NCBI GenBank assembly: GCA_031002005.1 | Contig: JARYHS010011408.1 | Coordinates: 216,917,473-216,981,472 of the forward strand | DNA from: Vandiemenella viatica | Taxonomy: Eukaryota; Arthropoda; Insecta; Orthoptera; Morabidae | Reading direction: 5' to 3' | Length of the DNA stretch: 64,000 bases | Part shown: piece by piece, positions 1 through 10,879 of the stretch | How the letters are laid out: each line of letters begins with the position of its first letter | How positions within the stretch are numbered: position 1 is the stretch's first letter | The notes under the pieces: generated by a model | What the model was told of the DNA's origin: nothing | The model's input: the letters and a program-made list of their open reading frames with translations, nothing else | Database searches by the model: none | Program-made: the position numbers and the translations under genes

Positions 1-589
1 GTGGATATTAGTACTCTTTTTCTTTTTTTGCGTGCTACTCTTTTTAAAGTTCATTAATCGGATAGGTTTTGAAGTTTATTTTTTCACGTCAAATAAAGCA
101 GATACGAGTATTTATCACCGTCTGTTTCGTTGAATAACGTTATTAAAAGCCGGTGAAAGAAACACTGCCGAAATCGTTAAAGATACATCGTTAATGAACA
201 TTTGGTTCGTATAATATGTTATTCAAAAATTTCTCCCACTGTATATATCTATCCTTCTGTTGCTAACGTACAAAAAGCATTTGCATTGCAGCTATTATAC
301 ATTTTAAGCAAAGAATTATGCTACATATAACTAACAAATCGTTTACTGCTACAAGACTAAAAATATATTTTTTGTGGTAAAAAGTAGTATTAATTTAAAG
401 CACTTTCAGGGTGTGACATAAATTATTTGTTAGCTTATTTTTGTGAATTTGATTTGGTTCAAGTTCAGAACGATTGTTTTCAGATGGTTATTACAGACAG
501 CTCCTTCATGAACAAGGTGCCGCAATTTGATGATGCAATCATATGCAATTCGATGAGAAGATTCGGAAGTAAAGAGTAAAAATTATTAC
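1..589. other. Unassigned AT-rich stretch
   Basis: No coding segment, RNA or recognisable repeat is visible here. Short reading frames are in AT-rich sequence and show no family motif. It could be the intron preceding the P450 exon at 1047, since that exon opens with a splice acceptor. Confidence 0.4.
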
Positions 590-925
590 TGACTCGCTTA
601 GTTCTCGAGATATCGACTGTCAAAAATTAGTTATTGCCTTTGGTGACGTTTTTCTACTGGTCCAAGCTGCACTTCAGTCTTATAGTAAGAAAACAAAATA
701 CCCATTGTGCATGTCCAGCCTTTATTTTCTTGTGGATTTGGTGATTTTTTTGGTCCAGGCCGCATTTTAATATAACCACCTAAATTTTAAGACAATAGAC
801 TTTATCTCGAGAACTAAGCGATATATCGAACAAATTTAAACTTTCGATTTGTCTAGTCGAATTGCATAATAATCCGTCATCAAAGTGCTACTTCACGGTT
901 ATTGTAGAATCTCCTTTTTACATAA
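590..925. repeat. Fragment of the ATATCTCG palindrome repeat (Helitron-associated)
   Basis: Two copies of a short near-palindrome occur, one read on the minus strand near 597-618 and one on the plus strand near 790-815. The arms are of the form ATATCTCG...CGAGATAT around a spacer like AGAACTAAG. The right end (ACGGTTATTGTAGAATC near 895-912) also occurs at 59213-59230 inside a Helitron-like unit, and more weakly at 28850. I read this as a decayed fragment of that element sitting in the P450 intron. Confidence 0.5.
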
Positions 926-1046
926 CAAAGATAACAGTGTAAATGTGAGTAACGTTTTATCTTTCATCACATCTATATTAGTTGTTATGAGGAAGTATGC
1001 GATATTTTTGGAATTCAGTAGTTAAATAATGTGTTATTTTCTCCAG

Positions 1047-1226
1047 GAGAGAAGTGGCGAGCGCACCGTCGACTTCTCCAGCCGGCATTCCACGTGAATG
1101 TCCTGGAAACGTTCGTGGATACGTTTGCCGCCTCAGCACAGGCTCTCGTCTCAAGGCTGAACTCCAAGACTGGACCCGTCAACGTGGCAACCGACATCAA
1201 CCACTGCGTCATAGACATACTCAATG
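1047..1226 (+). CDS. Cytochrome P450 exon (CYP4-like, C-helix region)
   Basis: This 180-nt internal exon encodes 60 residues beginning GEKWRAHRRLLQPAFHVNVL and ending CVIDILN. Cytochromes P450 are haem monooxygenases; family 4 members in insects are ER-bound and oxidise fatty acids, hormones and xenobiotics. The WxxxR motif of the C-helix (WRAHR) is present; its Trp and Arg contact the haem propionates in the family. The exon is preceded by a pyrimidine-rich tract and AG at 1045-1046 and followed by GTCAGT at 1227. Both junctions are phase 1: the Gly codon takes its first base from the previous exon, and the last G starts the Glu of the usual E-T-A-M-G motif. No following exon was found before the gap at 6101. 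It may belong to a different gene from the exon at 13773, or to the same gene if the scaffold is misordered. No stop or frameshift is visible. Confidence 0.85.
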
Positions 1227-1937
1227 GTCAGTATACACTCCTCAGAGCGGTCCGTAGAGATGATGATGTGAATAACTTGAGAGGGGTTGGTCTGTTGTTA
1301 ACCGCCTTTCCCCTTAGTATTCTGCGCGTTGTAGGCCAAACCAATTCAGCACTTCGGTCATCGACGATTTCAGAACATAAATTTCAACATTTCCTTGTGA
1401 CAGTACTAGCTGGAATCTCACTTTTTAACACATTAATGCAAAACAAATACACTGGGCGACAATAGACTGTTGCATGCAGTGGTTCGGAAGTCATTTAGTA
1501 TGAGACACACGAAACTGTCTCGTCCACACAAGACGATTACGTCTGCGGCTACAAAGCTTCTACTGCTTACTCGCTGTCGAGCGGAGGCCGTCCACCGATC
1601 CAGCTGACCAGAATTCACTTCTATATGTGAGTTCCTGTTGCGTCCCTATACAGTTGAGTGGCTCTAGCACTGATTTATTAATACGTCTAGTAAACAAAAT
1701 ACTCCACTCGTGGAACCTGAGATATAAAATTATACATAGTTTTACATAGATCTTATACATATATCTGCGTCACAAAATCAACAGTCTCTGGTTAAATTCA
1801 GAATACATTACGCATTCCATCAGGTACCCAATCGTCAGGGGGTTACATCTCTGTAGTAACATCCGGGAGAAATTAAACTGATGTGGTTTCCATTCGTCTT
1901 CCGTCTTCTCTAGTGTGAAATATACATATGGACTATC
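1227..1937. other. Probable P450 intron sequence, unassigned
   Basis: It follows the splice donor at 1227. The short frames here show no family similarity, and the expected next P450 exon (with the E-T-A-M-G motif and beyond) is not seen. No repeat is recognised. Confidence 0.45.
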
Positions 1938-2870
1938 TGAGATACCCGGCTTCGCTCAGGTAGTTGATATGAGTTTGTGTGGTAGATGGAATAAAAGGAT
2001 AAACTTTAAAATGTAAGAGATAATTTTTTATTGAAAACATATTCTAACTTTTGCAATACGTGTTTATAAATAGCATTTTTCATTTTGTTATCCGGGGTAT
2101 GTAAACATTTTTAGTATTTCTTACTCGACAGCAAGCTACGAATAGTTGACCCTGAGAGAAGCAGGAGTCTTTGAAGTTGACGCCGCAATGTTTTAAAGTT
2201 TGTCTTTGCGCTTTTTTAATTGTAAAACTATAGGCTAATTTGATTGGAATCTTTTAAATTTGAATGGCAGTTCAGTAGAGATCAGAGGTATTCTGAGGCT
2301 TAACACTATGTTTTTCGATTCTGGTGGTTCCCCGGCCCTGTAATGTAGAAAATCCTGTGGAGGTGCTTCCAGTGGTGGTAATCGAATTTTTCCATTCATC
2401 CAACAGAATTCTGGTGTTACTCCACTAATTTTTTTCGCGTTGCAAAATTGGTAGTTGTTATCCATTTTTCCGATTACGAAGTGTTGTTTTTGTTATATTG
2501 TTTTGTCGGGTCGTAGTGGAATGCTTCATTTGTCAGTTATACTGTTTACTTGTCCTCTTCGGCGCTTCTCGTAGGGTGATATTTTCATGGGCGGGTTGCG
2601 TTCGCAGTCTTCTATTATAAGATTGTGTCGCAATTCTTGATTCTCTAATTCGTTCATTTCGTTGTACTTCGGTTTCTCTGCTTCTCACGGTGCTCATTCA
2701 CGTTCGCTGAGAAACATAAACGTGCCTCGCGCTCTTAAACTGTTTCGTTTTTTCGCTGTTCTATTTGTTTCGTTCGTTGGCAACGTAAAACCTGCCTCGT
2801 GCTCTTCGACTGTTTCGTTTTCTCGCTGTTCTAGTGGGCGAAACTTCCAGTCCTTCTGTCTTCAAAATCA
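1938..2870 (-). mobile_element. Decayed, internally deleted Helitron
   Basis: Rolling-circle transposon remnant read on the minus strand. Coding pieces (2080-2660) match the Helitron-type N-terminal and Pif1-like helicase regions. The likely 3' terminal hairpin, GCGAAGCCGGGTATCTCAG on the minus strand, lies near 1940-1960, a form typical of Helitron ends although CTRR is not clearly kept. Upstream on the minus strand (about 2660-2860) is an Arg/Glu-rich low-complexity stretch present in two tandem versions (around 2725-2770 and 2790-2835). Exact boundaries are uncertain. Confidence 0.6.
2080..2660 (-). pseudogene. Helitron helicase-like protein fragment
   Basis: Helitron RepHel proteins combine a Rep nuclease with a Pif1-family helicase for rolling-circle transposition. 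The minus strand gives FCNAKKISGVTPEFCWMNGK followed by IRLPPLEAPPQ, the Cys-containing segment upstream of the Rep domain. It then jumps directly to IPLISTELPFKFKRFQ, which lies near the helicase C-terminus, so the Rep domain and most of the helicase are deleted. After a stop/frameshift near 2235 the next frame continues with SLAYSFTIKKAQRQTLKHCG and FSQGQLFVACCRVRNTKNVY, the last helicase motifs, ending at TGA (2082-2080). It cannot encode an active protein. Confidence 0.7.
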
Positions 2871-3379
2871 CGCCCTTCAGGTAAAAATGGAAACCTTTTC
2901 ATGGATAAGGGATAGAGGGCTACCACACCATATAACTCTCTTTATCGTACGGGACGGCGTTTTTTAGTTTTAGTTGCAGGCACATTGTACACTTACTTAT
3001 ATAATATATATTGATGACTGTAATAATGTTTGACTTCGGTGTTGTGTGTTGTTGATCAGAAATAAAAGAAGCGAGAGAGTGAAACACAGTGCCGGCACAT
3101 TCAGGCCTATTGTACCGAAAAATACCGTCGAGACCGCAAAGTTTAACGGACAAATCACTACTAATTCTATCCTGTGCCCTTGCTCCATACGCACTGTAGA
3201 GATGTTTGGAGTTTAGTTCAGATCTCCGGCACACAACATGGTTATAATCAATTGTTCACCATTTTTGTTGTCCAAGTCATTAAAGATGAAAATTCATTCG
3301 CTATCAGGAGTATAATCAGCCAGCACCCGTGTCAGAAACCATAATGACATGTTAATGACTTCAGACTCGATTAAATCGT

Positions 3380-3560
3380 TTAAAGTCATTTAATTTAATT
3401 TAATTAATTGCAATGGAGCATAGGCTCCGGTGGCAATTTCCCTACACACCCATCTTCCCCCTATCCTGCACCTACTACATTTGCCCTCTACAAATTTTAT
3501 CTTTAAATTCTTTCAATGTTTTCGGTAAATTATTCATCACTTCTCTTGGATGCCATCATT
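3380..3560 (-). mobile_element. 3' end of a CR1/jockey-like LINE (first of three copies)
   Basis: Read on the minus strand, this is a 3' terminus ending in a TTAAA-type simple repeat (3385-3408). It shares the segment GTAGAGGGCAAA and the 'gtgcgt/gtgtgt...ccatcgcaattaa' ending with copies at 33480-33620 and 42110-42305. There is no coding sequence left. The short length fits the 5' truncation usual for target-primed reverse transcription. Confidence 0.65.
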
Positions 3561-3634
3561 GCTTTCATTGCAAGGTCAATGAAGTGTGAAGGTCTGCGCA
3601 CATTAACACACACACACACAGGATTTTCTATATA

Positions 3635-4205
3635 CAGGGTGAGGCATAATATCGAGCGATTTTAAAAAGCGCGCGAATCAAGCTGCGCTGGAGAGAGGTG
3701 GATGGGATAGCGTCAGTTAAGTTGGGCGCGAAATAGCATTCGGTCATAATGGAGCGCTGGACGCCACAACATCATGCGTACGCTGTCAAAGCATTTTATC
3801 AAAACGGTAGTTCGTACCAGCTAACCACTTCAACATTAATCAAAATTGGCCGGTGCCATCTGCCTGTACGGTTAAAAAGTGGTTTGAGAACTTTGAAGAG
3901 ACGGAGTCAACGACAAAGAAGAAAACTGGGAGATCAAAAACTGTGCGCACACCTGAAAACATCAAACGTGTATGAGTTGTCATTGAGAGAAGACCTCGTC
4001 GCTCAGCTTCAAGGTCCGCCTGGATGAATGTGTGTGTCTAAATGGACGCCATCTTACCGAGTTATCTTCAAAAGTAACCAATGTTTTACTATTGCAGAAA
4101 ATGCTTTTTCATGTATTTTATGACTATGATATGAAAAAGTATTTTTAACGAAGTCTTTTTACTTAACAGCCTTTTAAAAATCGCTGTTTGTTATGCCTCA
4201 CCCTG
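3635..4205 (+). mobile_element. Mariner-type DNA transposon, internally deleted (571 bp)
   Basis: The ends are inverted repeats of about 40 bp: CAGGGTGAGGCATAA at the left and its complement at 4190-4205. TA dinucleotides at 3633-3634 and 4206-4207 form the target duplication expected of Tc1/mariner elements. The interior carries a deleted transposase reading frame with both its N-terminal and C-terminal codons but no catalytic core. It would need a transposase supplied in trans. Confidence 0.85.
3749..4070 (+). pseudogene. Deleted mariner transposase (DUF4817-type N-terminus)
   Basis: The frame opens MERWTPQHHAYAVKAFYQNG, the start of the helix-turn-helix DNA-binding domain (DUF4817) of a common arthropod mariner group. 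After a frameshift, other frames read TKKKTGRSKTVRTPENIKRV. The sequence then jumps to a C-terminal tail (RLDECVCLNGRHLTE near 4015-4060), where full-length relatives end in a similar acidic/His-Leu motif. The DDE/DDD catalytic domain is absent. Confidence 0.7.
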
Positions 4206-4207
4206 TA

Positions 4208-5190
4208 TATATAAAAAAAAAACCATTTAAGTGCTATTTCGTGTTCGCAATGTCTTATGAAATGGAGACCATTTATTACTCTAAATACTAGTAAATTATC
4301 CCGTATCATTTTACTGTTGTTAACAGTACAGCATGTGACACTTTATTATGTAACATTTTATTAATGTTTGATGATACTTAAATCAGAAACTCGGGAATTA
4401 ATTGACGTAATTCTTATCTTGTAATTACTAGTGTGACTCAAAAGCTCATTGCTGTTTTTAACGAACGCATTGTGATCATTATAAGGTGGGTAACATGACT
4501 TTTTTTCAGATTGCTCTGAGGGTTGTTGGAAATATTATCAAATAAGCCATATAAATATTTTCCTGATTAAATGCCTCAGAAGCTCGAAACGACTTAATGT
4601 GAAAGTCAGAATCTTCTTTTGTTTGTTTACGATTTTTTCGTGTATGTGAAAGTCAGCAGACTATTTTGTTATTTACGTTTTTTTTGCTCGTGTGTATGCT
4701 TGCAACGTAAGCAATATATTCTTATGTCGTTATCTCAGAGATAAATTTAACATTATCATAAATTAACGAAACACAAAATTGCTTTTAAGCTGCATTTAAA
4801 CATTATTCTTTCAGCGCAAAAAAAAAGTATATTCTTTGTATAGAGTGAGGATCATCAGTGATTCCAAGTACCACTAAGTATCACCCTCCTTATGTGATAT
4901 ACTCAGTTAGGAAAATGTATAATCACAGGAGAAATATTTAGCCGAACATAATCAACATACAAATAATATATGCGATCAGTTATCAGTGGAATGTTTCCGA
5001 CAGTTAATAACTGAGTGGGTCAAGAAAGACATCTCGGATAGTGACTAATGGTGTTTCATCTTCCTGTGTTGCTATCTGTAGTTCTCAACGGTGATGCTAA
5101 AGAGAATTTTCTGAGTAATTATTCACAAATAGAATATCACTTATTCAACGATAACGATAAAAGCAGGTGGGCTTGGGCCAAATAACTGAT
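4208..5190. other. Unassigned AT-rich stretch
   Basis: I see no gene, RNA or recognisable element here. There are only short A or T runs and frames without motifs. Confidence 0.4.
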
Positions 5191-5194
5191 TTAT

Positions 5195-5310
5195 TGAAAT
5201 ATCGATATTTTTCTTAAAATAATCGATATTTAATGTCGATATTTTACTATCGATATATCAAAAATCGATATTTTTTGGAGTACAATATTAAATACAAATT
5301 CGATATTTTT
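5195..5310. repeat. Cluster of ATCGATATTT motifs
   Basis: At least six CGATA/TATCG motifs lie within about 115 bp (for example ATATCGATATTT at 5201, ATCGATATTTAA near 5222, ATCGATATAT near 5250). Another palindromic ATATCGATATTG lies near 5895-5906. They may be subterminal repeats of a hAT-like MITE spanning roughly 5190-5910, or a binding-site cluster; the sequence alone does not decide. Confidence 0.5.
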
Positions 5311-5504
5311 TGTGAGAACACAAATCAGTATCTAATTTCACGCGTTGCATGTATATTGGATAAATAGACGTTCATATCTGATCCTCTTAACACGTCTTAA
5401 AAAACGTGAAGTTGTCATAATTTAACAGTTTTTAATTAATGGTTAACAAGTTAAAAAACTGTTAAATTTTAACAGGTTTACTTTAACTTCAGAATTATTA
5501 TTAT

Positions 5505-5553
<49 letters not shown>
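5505..5553. repeat. Long poly-T tract
   Basis: An ATT repeat grades into more than 40 consecutive T. On the minus strand this would be a poly-A tail of a retroposon, but the sequence to its right (5554-5910) does not match the SINE families seen elsewhere in the window. Part of the length may be an assembly artefact. Confidence 0.6.
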
Positions 5554-5554
<1 letters not shown>

Positions 5555-5923
5555 GCTAAATCGCCAACACCTCACGCCGTTGCTTTCGGAAATCGCGCTT
5601 GAATACTTGATATATAAAGCCTTTTCTGTGTCGTCCGGAAGAGTGACATAGGTAGTTAACTTGACGGTACCGGACACCATGAGTATATTGAAAGGGCAAC
5701 ATATAAACTACAGAGTTCTTTTGATGTTTGATAGAATGTAAAAATAAATTGGTAAAAATTTCTGTAATTTCTACATGTTTCTTTAATTTTCTGTAGTTTC
5801 TTAAATATTTTTACATATTTTTGGCATTATTTTAAATAATTTCCGGCTTTAGACAAAATTAACGATATAGAAACAACGTTTTTTATCGTTTCATATCGAT
5901 ATTGATTGTTAATTTCTTTTATC

Positions 5924-6100
5924 TGCTTAATGTCTCTTAACAGTGAGGTCTTTAGAGACGGAAAAGGATGGGGGGCAAGGAAGGGAAGGAATTCGGCCAT
6001 GGCCTTTTGAAGGAAGCATCCCGGCATTTGCCTGGAGTGATTTGGGAAACCATGGAGAACGCAAATCTGGATGCCCGGACGGGGATTCGAACCGGCGTCC
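5924..6100 (-). mobile_element. SINE-1 copy (subfamily B), cut by the gap
   Basis: tRNA-derived SINE read on the minus strand. The 3' end with GTCTCT...AGAGAC lies at 5930-5965, the body has GAATTCGGCCATGGCC, and the box-B-like GGTTCGAATCCCC lies at 6081-6095. The sequence runs directly into the N gap, so the tRNA-like 5' portion is missing from the assembly. Confidence 0.8.
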
Positions 6101-7100
6101 NNNNNNNNNNNNNNNNNNNNNNNNNNNNNNNNNNNNNNNNNNNNNNNNNNNNNNNNNNNNNNNNNNNNNNNNNNNNNNNNNNNNNNNNNNNNNNNNNNNN
6201 NNNNNNNNNNNNNNNNNNNNNNNNNNNNNNNNNNNNNNNNNNNNNNNNNNNNNNNNNNNNNNNNNNNNNNNNNNNNNNNNNNNNNNNNNNNNNNNNNNNN
6301 NNNNNNNNNNNNNNNNNNNNNNNNNNNNNNNNNNNNNNNNNNNNNNNNNNNNNNNNNNNNNNNNNNNNNNNNNNNNNNNNNNNNNNNNNNNNNNNNNNNN
6401 NNNNNNNNNNNNNNNNNNNNNNNNNNNNNNNNNNNNNNNNNNNNNNNNNNNNNNNNNNNNNNNNNNNNNNNNNNNNNNNNNNNNNNNNNNNNNNNNNNNN
6501 NNNNNNNNNNNNNNNNNNNNNNNNNNNNNNNNNNNNNNNNNNNNNNNNNNNNNNNNNNNNNNNNNNNNNNNNNNNNNNNNNNNNNNNNNNNNNNNNNNNN
6601 NNNNNNNNNNNNNNNNNNNNNNNNNNNNNNNNNNNNNNNNNNNNNNNNNNNNNNNNNNNNNNNNNNNNNNNNNNNNNNNNNNNNNNNNNNNNNNNNNNNN
6701 NNNNNNNNNNNNNNNNNNNNNNNNNNNNNNNNNNNNNNNNNNNNNNNNNNNNNNNNNNNNNNNNNNNNNNNNNNNNNNNNNNNNNNNNNNNNNNNNNNNN
6801 NNNNNNNNNNNNNNNNNNNNNNNNNNNNNNNNNNNNNNNNNNNNNNNNNNNNNNNNNNNNNNNNNNNNNNNNNNNNNNNNNNNNNNNNNNNNNNNNNNNN
6901 NNNNNNNNNNNNNNNNNNNNNNNNNNNNNNNNNNNNNNNNNNNNNNNNNNNNNNNNNNNNNNNNNNNNNNNNNNNNNNNNNNNNNNNNNNNNNNNNNNNN
7001 NNNNNNNNNNNNNNNNNNNNNNNNNNNNNNNNNNNNNNNNNNNNNNNNNNNNNNNNNNNNNNNNNNNNNNNNNNNNNNNNNNNNNNNNNNNNNNNNNNNN
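6101..7100. other. Assembly gap (1000 N)
   Basis: Exactly 1000 N, a conventional placeholder length, so the real distance is unknown. It begins inside a SINE, which probably caused the assembly break. Frames spanning it are artefacts. Confidence 0.99.
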
Positions 7101-7987
7101 GGTAACGCCTTGTTATGTTCTTGTGAAGATTAGTTCAGGGTTTGATTTAGACGATAAGGAGCAACTTTCCTACACCAGTTAAGATTGGCACATCGAGAGT
7201 GGTGGGTAAGCGAAATTAATTGAGTGATTGTTTCTCGAAAATTATTTTCATATCCCTGTAAAAGAATAGGTTACTAGATTTTTACTTTTAATAATGGTAA
7301 TTTGCTGTAAATATGCTGTGGGTTAGTGTACAAACCATTGTTTATTATTGTTTGATGCCAGCATTGCAATATATCACCACATGCAACATCAAGTTTCTCC
7401 TGTTGTCATTTAAACTGTCTTGTACTGTGAGAAGCTTCGTTCGACATTTATCAAGTGATTCCTTACTTTCGTTTTCCACGCTCTGTTAATTCTCATTTTG
7501 TAACAACCCTAACTTCTGTCACTCTCTACTTCCATTACTTCCTTAGTTGGACCTAATTCAACTCACATTTCCATTAAATTTGTAGTGTAATACTACACTT
7601 TCTTTATGTCATATTGAAAATTGATAGTATAAGGCTAAAAAAAAGTTTTTGCCTCGCGTTTCAAATGTAAATAAACCATAAATGCGTATTACGTGGTGAC
7701 CAGTCAATCCTGTCAGGCAGTAATTACTGTTGAGAACAAAATAGTTGCTACTGGATTTTCTAGTCAACGACAAGTTTCTCTCAAGTTGTTCATAGTTGCC
7801 ACATACCTAGGCTGTAACACACTTGGGACAAGTTAACAAACAACTCGCTGTAGTTCGCGGAAAGTTGTAGTAATTAGTTAACAGTCCTTACTGTACGATA
7901 TGTTTCTAGTCTGCTCACCAGATGACTTATAATTTCATCAAAGTTTGGCAATTAATTTATATAACTTCTGCACGATGTTTTTGCAGT
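7101..7987. other. Unassigned stretch
   Basis: No coding exon or recognisable repeat is seen between the gap and the hAT element. If P450 exon B has a first exon upstream (membrane anchor and Pro-rich hinge), I could not find it here. Confidence 0.4.
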
Positions 7988-7995
7988 AACAGGAC

Positions 7996-9127
7996 TAGGG
8001 GTGCCACCCGTGATTTATAATAAAGTGTTGTACGTTATTTCTGGTAATTGTACTCTATACTTTGTGAAAACAATAAAGTACGCGAAAATACTTTATTTCG
8101 CATGATTTGATTTCTCTGGGATTTAAAAAAGTTTGGTCGTAAGCGTTTTGCGTAAAATGGTACGTTATCTATTGGTATCAAATCGATAGGTCCCCAGCGC
8201 CACTAGAACGCTCATTTTTGATAATTTTTGAACGCAACCTAACCTCAAATGTCAACATTATCAATGTCATTTTCGTGTCAAAACGTTTTGTTTGTTTTGT
8301 GTAAAGCGGTTTGAGAGCAATAAGTATACGATTTATCAGTATTATAGATCTATATTATAGTAAATCATGGACAAGGACAACTTCAATAAACAAAGAACTC
8401 CATGTACACCTACAAAACATAATTTTGGTAGTGAAACGGATCAAATAGATAGTAAATATGTTACACTGAATTTTTTTCTTATTATTTATTTGCGAAACCT
8501 TAGAGTAGCTAAATGAATGGTTTGATTACAATGACACAAACTGCTTATTTACACTTGGCAATATACATTTAAAGAGCAATGCTGAATTTGATAATATTGT
8601 TAACATAATAGAAAATTTTAAACCGCAAAACCTTAATATGGATATGGATTATCTTTATGGAGAAATTTCTTTATTAAACAAACTTTGTAATCTGATATAT
8701 AGTTCTAAAGGTTTGTCGGAATTATCTACTGCACAAAATTAGCAGCAACCACTTAATAAGACTGAAGATAATTTTGCAAACTTGTATAAAGCAATTTTTA
8801 CTGTCTATTCCCACTACGTCAGCATTCACAGAGAGAGTTTTTTTTTTTTGTACGGTAATGAATTGCTAATGGCGAGACGAAAGAAACACAGCGTCTCTGA
8901 ATCTGATAAAAAACGAATTACTTATCTACTTTAAATTAATATTGATTGTAAAGATGTTGTGCAATTGTTTAGCAGTGATAATAATTTGATAAAACTTGCG
9001 AAAAGCAATAAAAATATGTTCTTAAACATAAAAAATTGTACTTTATTTTCCCACTATGTACTTTTTTTTTCCTTACCTTTAATAACCAATGTACTTTATT
9101 TTCAATAAAAAAAAGGTGGCAACCCTA
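7996..9127 (+). mobile_element. hAT DNA transposon (decayed, 1132 bp)
   Basis: The terminal inverted repeats are TAGGGGTGCCACC at 7996 and GGTGGCAACCCTA ending at 9127. A perfect 8-bp target duplication AACAGGAC flanks it at 7988-7995 and 9128-9135, diagnostic of hAT-type insertion. The interior has remnants of coding sequence, with a possible first exon MDKDNFNKQRTPCTPTKHNF at 8368-8455 and a hAT C-terminal-like segment near 8760-8990. It is too short and broken to encode a full transposase, which is usually 500-700 residues. Confidence 0.88.
8530..8990 (+). pseudogene. hAT transposase C-terminal remnant
   Basis: Conceptual translation, with stops, gives MDMDYLYGEISLLNKLCNLI followed by FTVYSHYVSIHRESFFFLYG and then KKHSVSESDKKR. 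The order (a conserved FFxxYGN-like segment, then SESD and a basic helix) resembles the hAT dimerisation domain that normally ends these transposases. The match is by eye and moderate. The context between hAT termini supports it. Confidence 0.5.
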
Positions 9128-9135
9128 AACAGGAC

Positions 9136-10640
9136 CGTCGGAACACGTTTTATTCAGCCGATAAACTCATACATTGATGAGGCATTGCATCAACTTCTAC
9201 CAAAGAGACTAAAGCACATTACTGATACCACATAAACAGAATCTTGTTAACATTCTATCAAGCAAACTCGGCATTTCCCGATCCCGGCAGCTTACTTAGG
9301 CAGTTCAGAATTTTCCAGACAACTCAGAAACGCCACCCGACGCTTCTGGATTGTTAACAATCAGTCCAAACAATGGAAATAGTACAAGAACACTCAAATC
9401 TTTAAAAACAACTATTAACAGTCATGACGAAACCTTAAATGAAAAATATAGACTATTTACAGGCATTTAAATATAAAACCAACAAATTTAAACAATTCTA
9501 TATAACCGAAAACCGTACTATGGCTTACACAATATTCATAATTACAGTCTTTTTTTAACATTTCAAACACTACACTGCTTTTAATCATATTAAACTTCAC
9601 TTACTCAATTTCCTGACATCAAAACAATACTCGTTCATATGAAAAAAATACATATTTACAATTAATCAATGTTTATCTTTCTCCAACACCAATGTACTTA
9701 AAGTCATTCAACTGAAATTAATAGGAAGCGATGGCCGTGACAATTCGTTGAATTTTCCTTGTTTTATTGTTAATGATTTTCAACTGCCTGTAGAGGGACT
9801 TTACTGTGTTAACTTACCATTCCCTCAGCTTGCCCAAGTTTTTTATGGAAACCATAAAAAAATCTGATTTCTGTGCAGCTTGAACATTAAGTCCCCTTTC
9901 CATATTTCCATTACCGCGCATAGATAATTTATGGGGACAACGTCTAGAAATCCTATACAACGATCTGTAGGGTAAGGTTGGTTTTTATGTTCTCCACTGT
10001 TCTAAGCACCTTTAATGTATTTGTTTCCTGTCCAAAACAGCACAGTGAAGTTCTACATATGCCAAAAATTTTCGAGCAGGTTTACTTCAGTTTGTTTCTA
10101 CTCAGAATTTTTTTTTCTTAAATGTCTATCCGGAATCCAAAATGTGAGTTCTTAATAAAAGACTGTTTTAAAATCAGTTATAATCGGTCACGGTTAATTA
10201 AAAATGGAAGGTTAATAGGCTGACATGAAATTTGTGGTAGTTGGCTGCCGAATGCTTTAAATCAGATTATGATGAAAATAATTTTGGGTACATAGCAAGT
10301 TCTGTAGTAATTATATAACTGTTTTGAAATTATTACGGCTTCAGTAAACCGCATTCCCATTCTGGAGTGATTTTAAGATTTCAATGTAAGAACTTACTAG
10401 CAAAAGGTATAATGGACTAGCTGGCTTTGACAGTCAACAAAGGCTACATATTACAGTTGTTGTCGAATGATCAAATATGAACAAGACTATTTTTTGAAAA
10501 ATTCTTTATTGGTTTAAAACTCTTATATAGAAAACAATACAAAACTGATTTTCTACACAGCCTCCTCAATAGTCTACATTTTTTCCTCACCCCATTTACA
10601 ACTTTGTAACTTCACCCTCATTAAAATTGGAAATATATCT
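9136..10640. other. Unassigned AT-rich stretch
   Basis: About 1.5 kb without a gene or a repeat that I recognise. The frames are short and interrupted. Confidence 0.4.
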
Positions 10641-10870
10641 ACATCTCTTCGTCATGGAATGTGAGCTGTTAACGCTATGGCCAACTCATCGGGAGAACGC
10701 GACCTCGATCCCCGTTCCAGCCATAGAAATTTCTATTTTCCCGAAATCATACCGGGTGAAAGCTTGGATGGTTTCTCCAAAAGATCATAGTCGTATTCCT
10801 TCCAGTTCCTTACCCAATTATAATCTATCAGCTTTAATGACCTTGACGCAAAACCCTAAGGAAAAAAAAT
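10640..10870 (+). mobile_element. SINE-1 copy, highly diverged
   Basis: The order of SINE-1 segments is recognisable despite many changes: a GGGAGAACGCGAC and CGATCCCCGTTCC box-B region (10690-10720), the TTTTCCCGAAATCA body, TATTCCTTCCAGTTCCTTACCC and the 3' TTTAATGACCTTGACG. It is probably an old insertion. The reading frame across it is incidental. Confidence 0.6.
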
Positions 10871-10879
10871 CGCCGTTGA

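Noticed and set aside
2662..2967. Frame with an F-x-x-C-x-S-G-R segment, considered as a haem-binding loop
   Set aside because: The residues do not follow the FxxGxRxCxG order, and the sequence lies in the Helitron's Arg-rich repeat read on the wrong strand.
5943..7182. Frames of 344-404 codons
   Set aside because: They are made almost entirely of N; the flanks are SINE and unassigned sequence.
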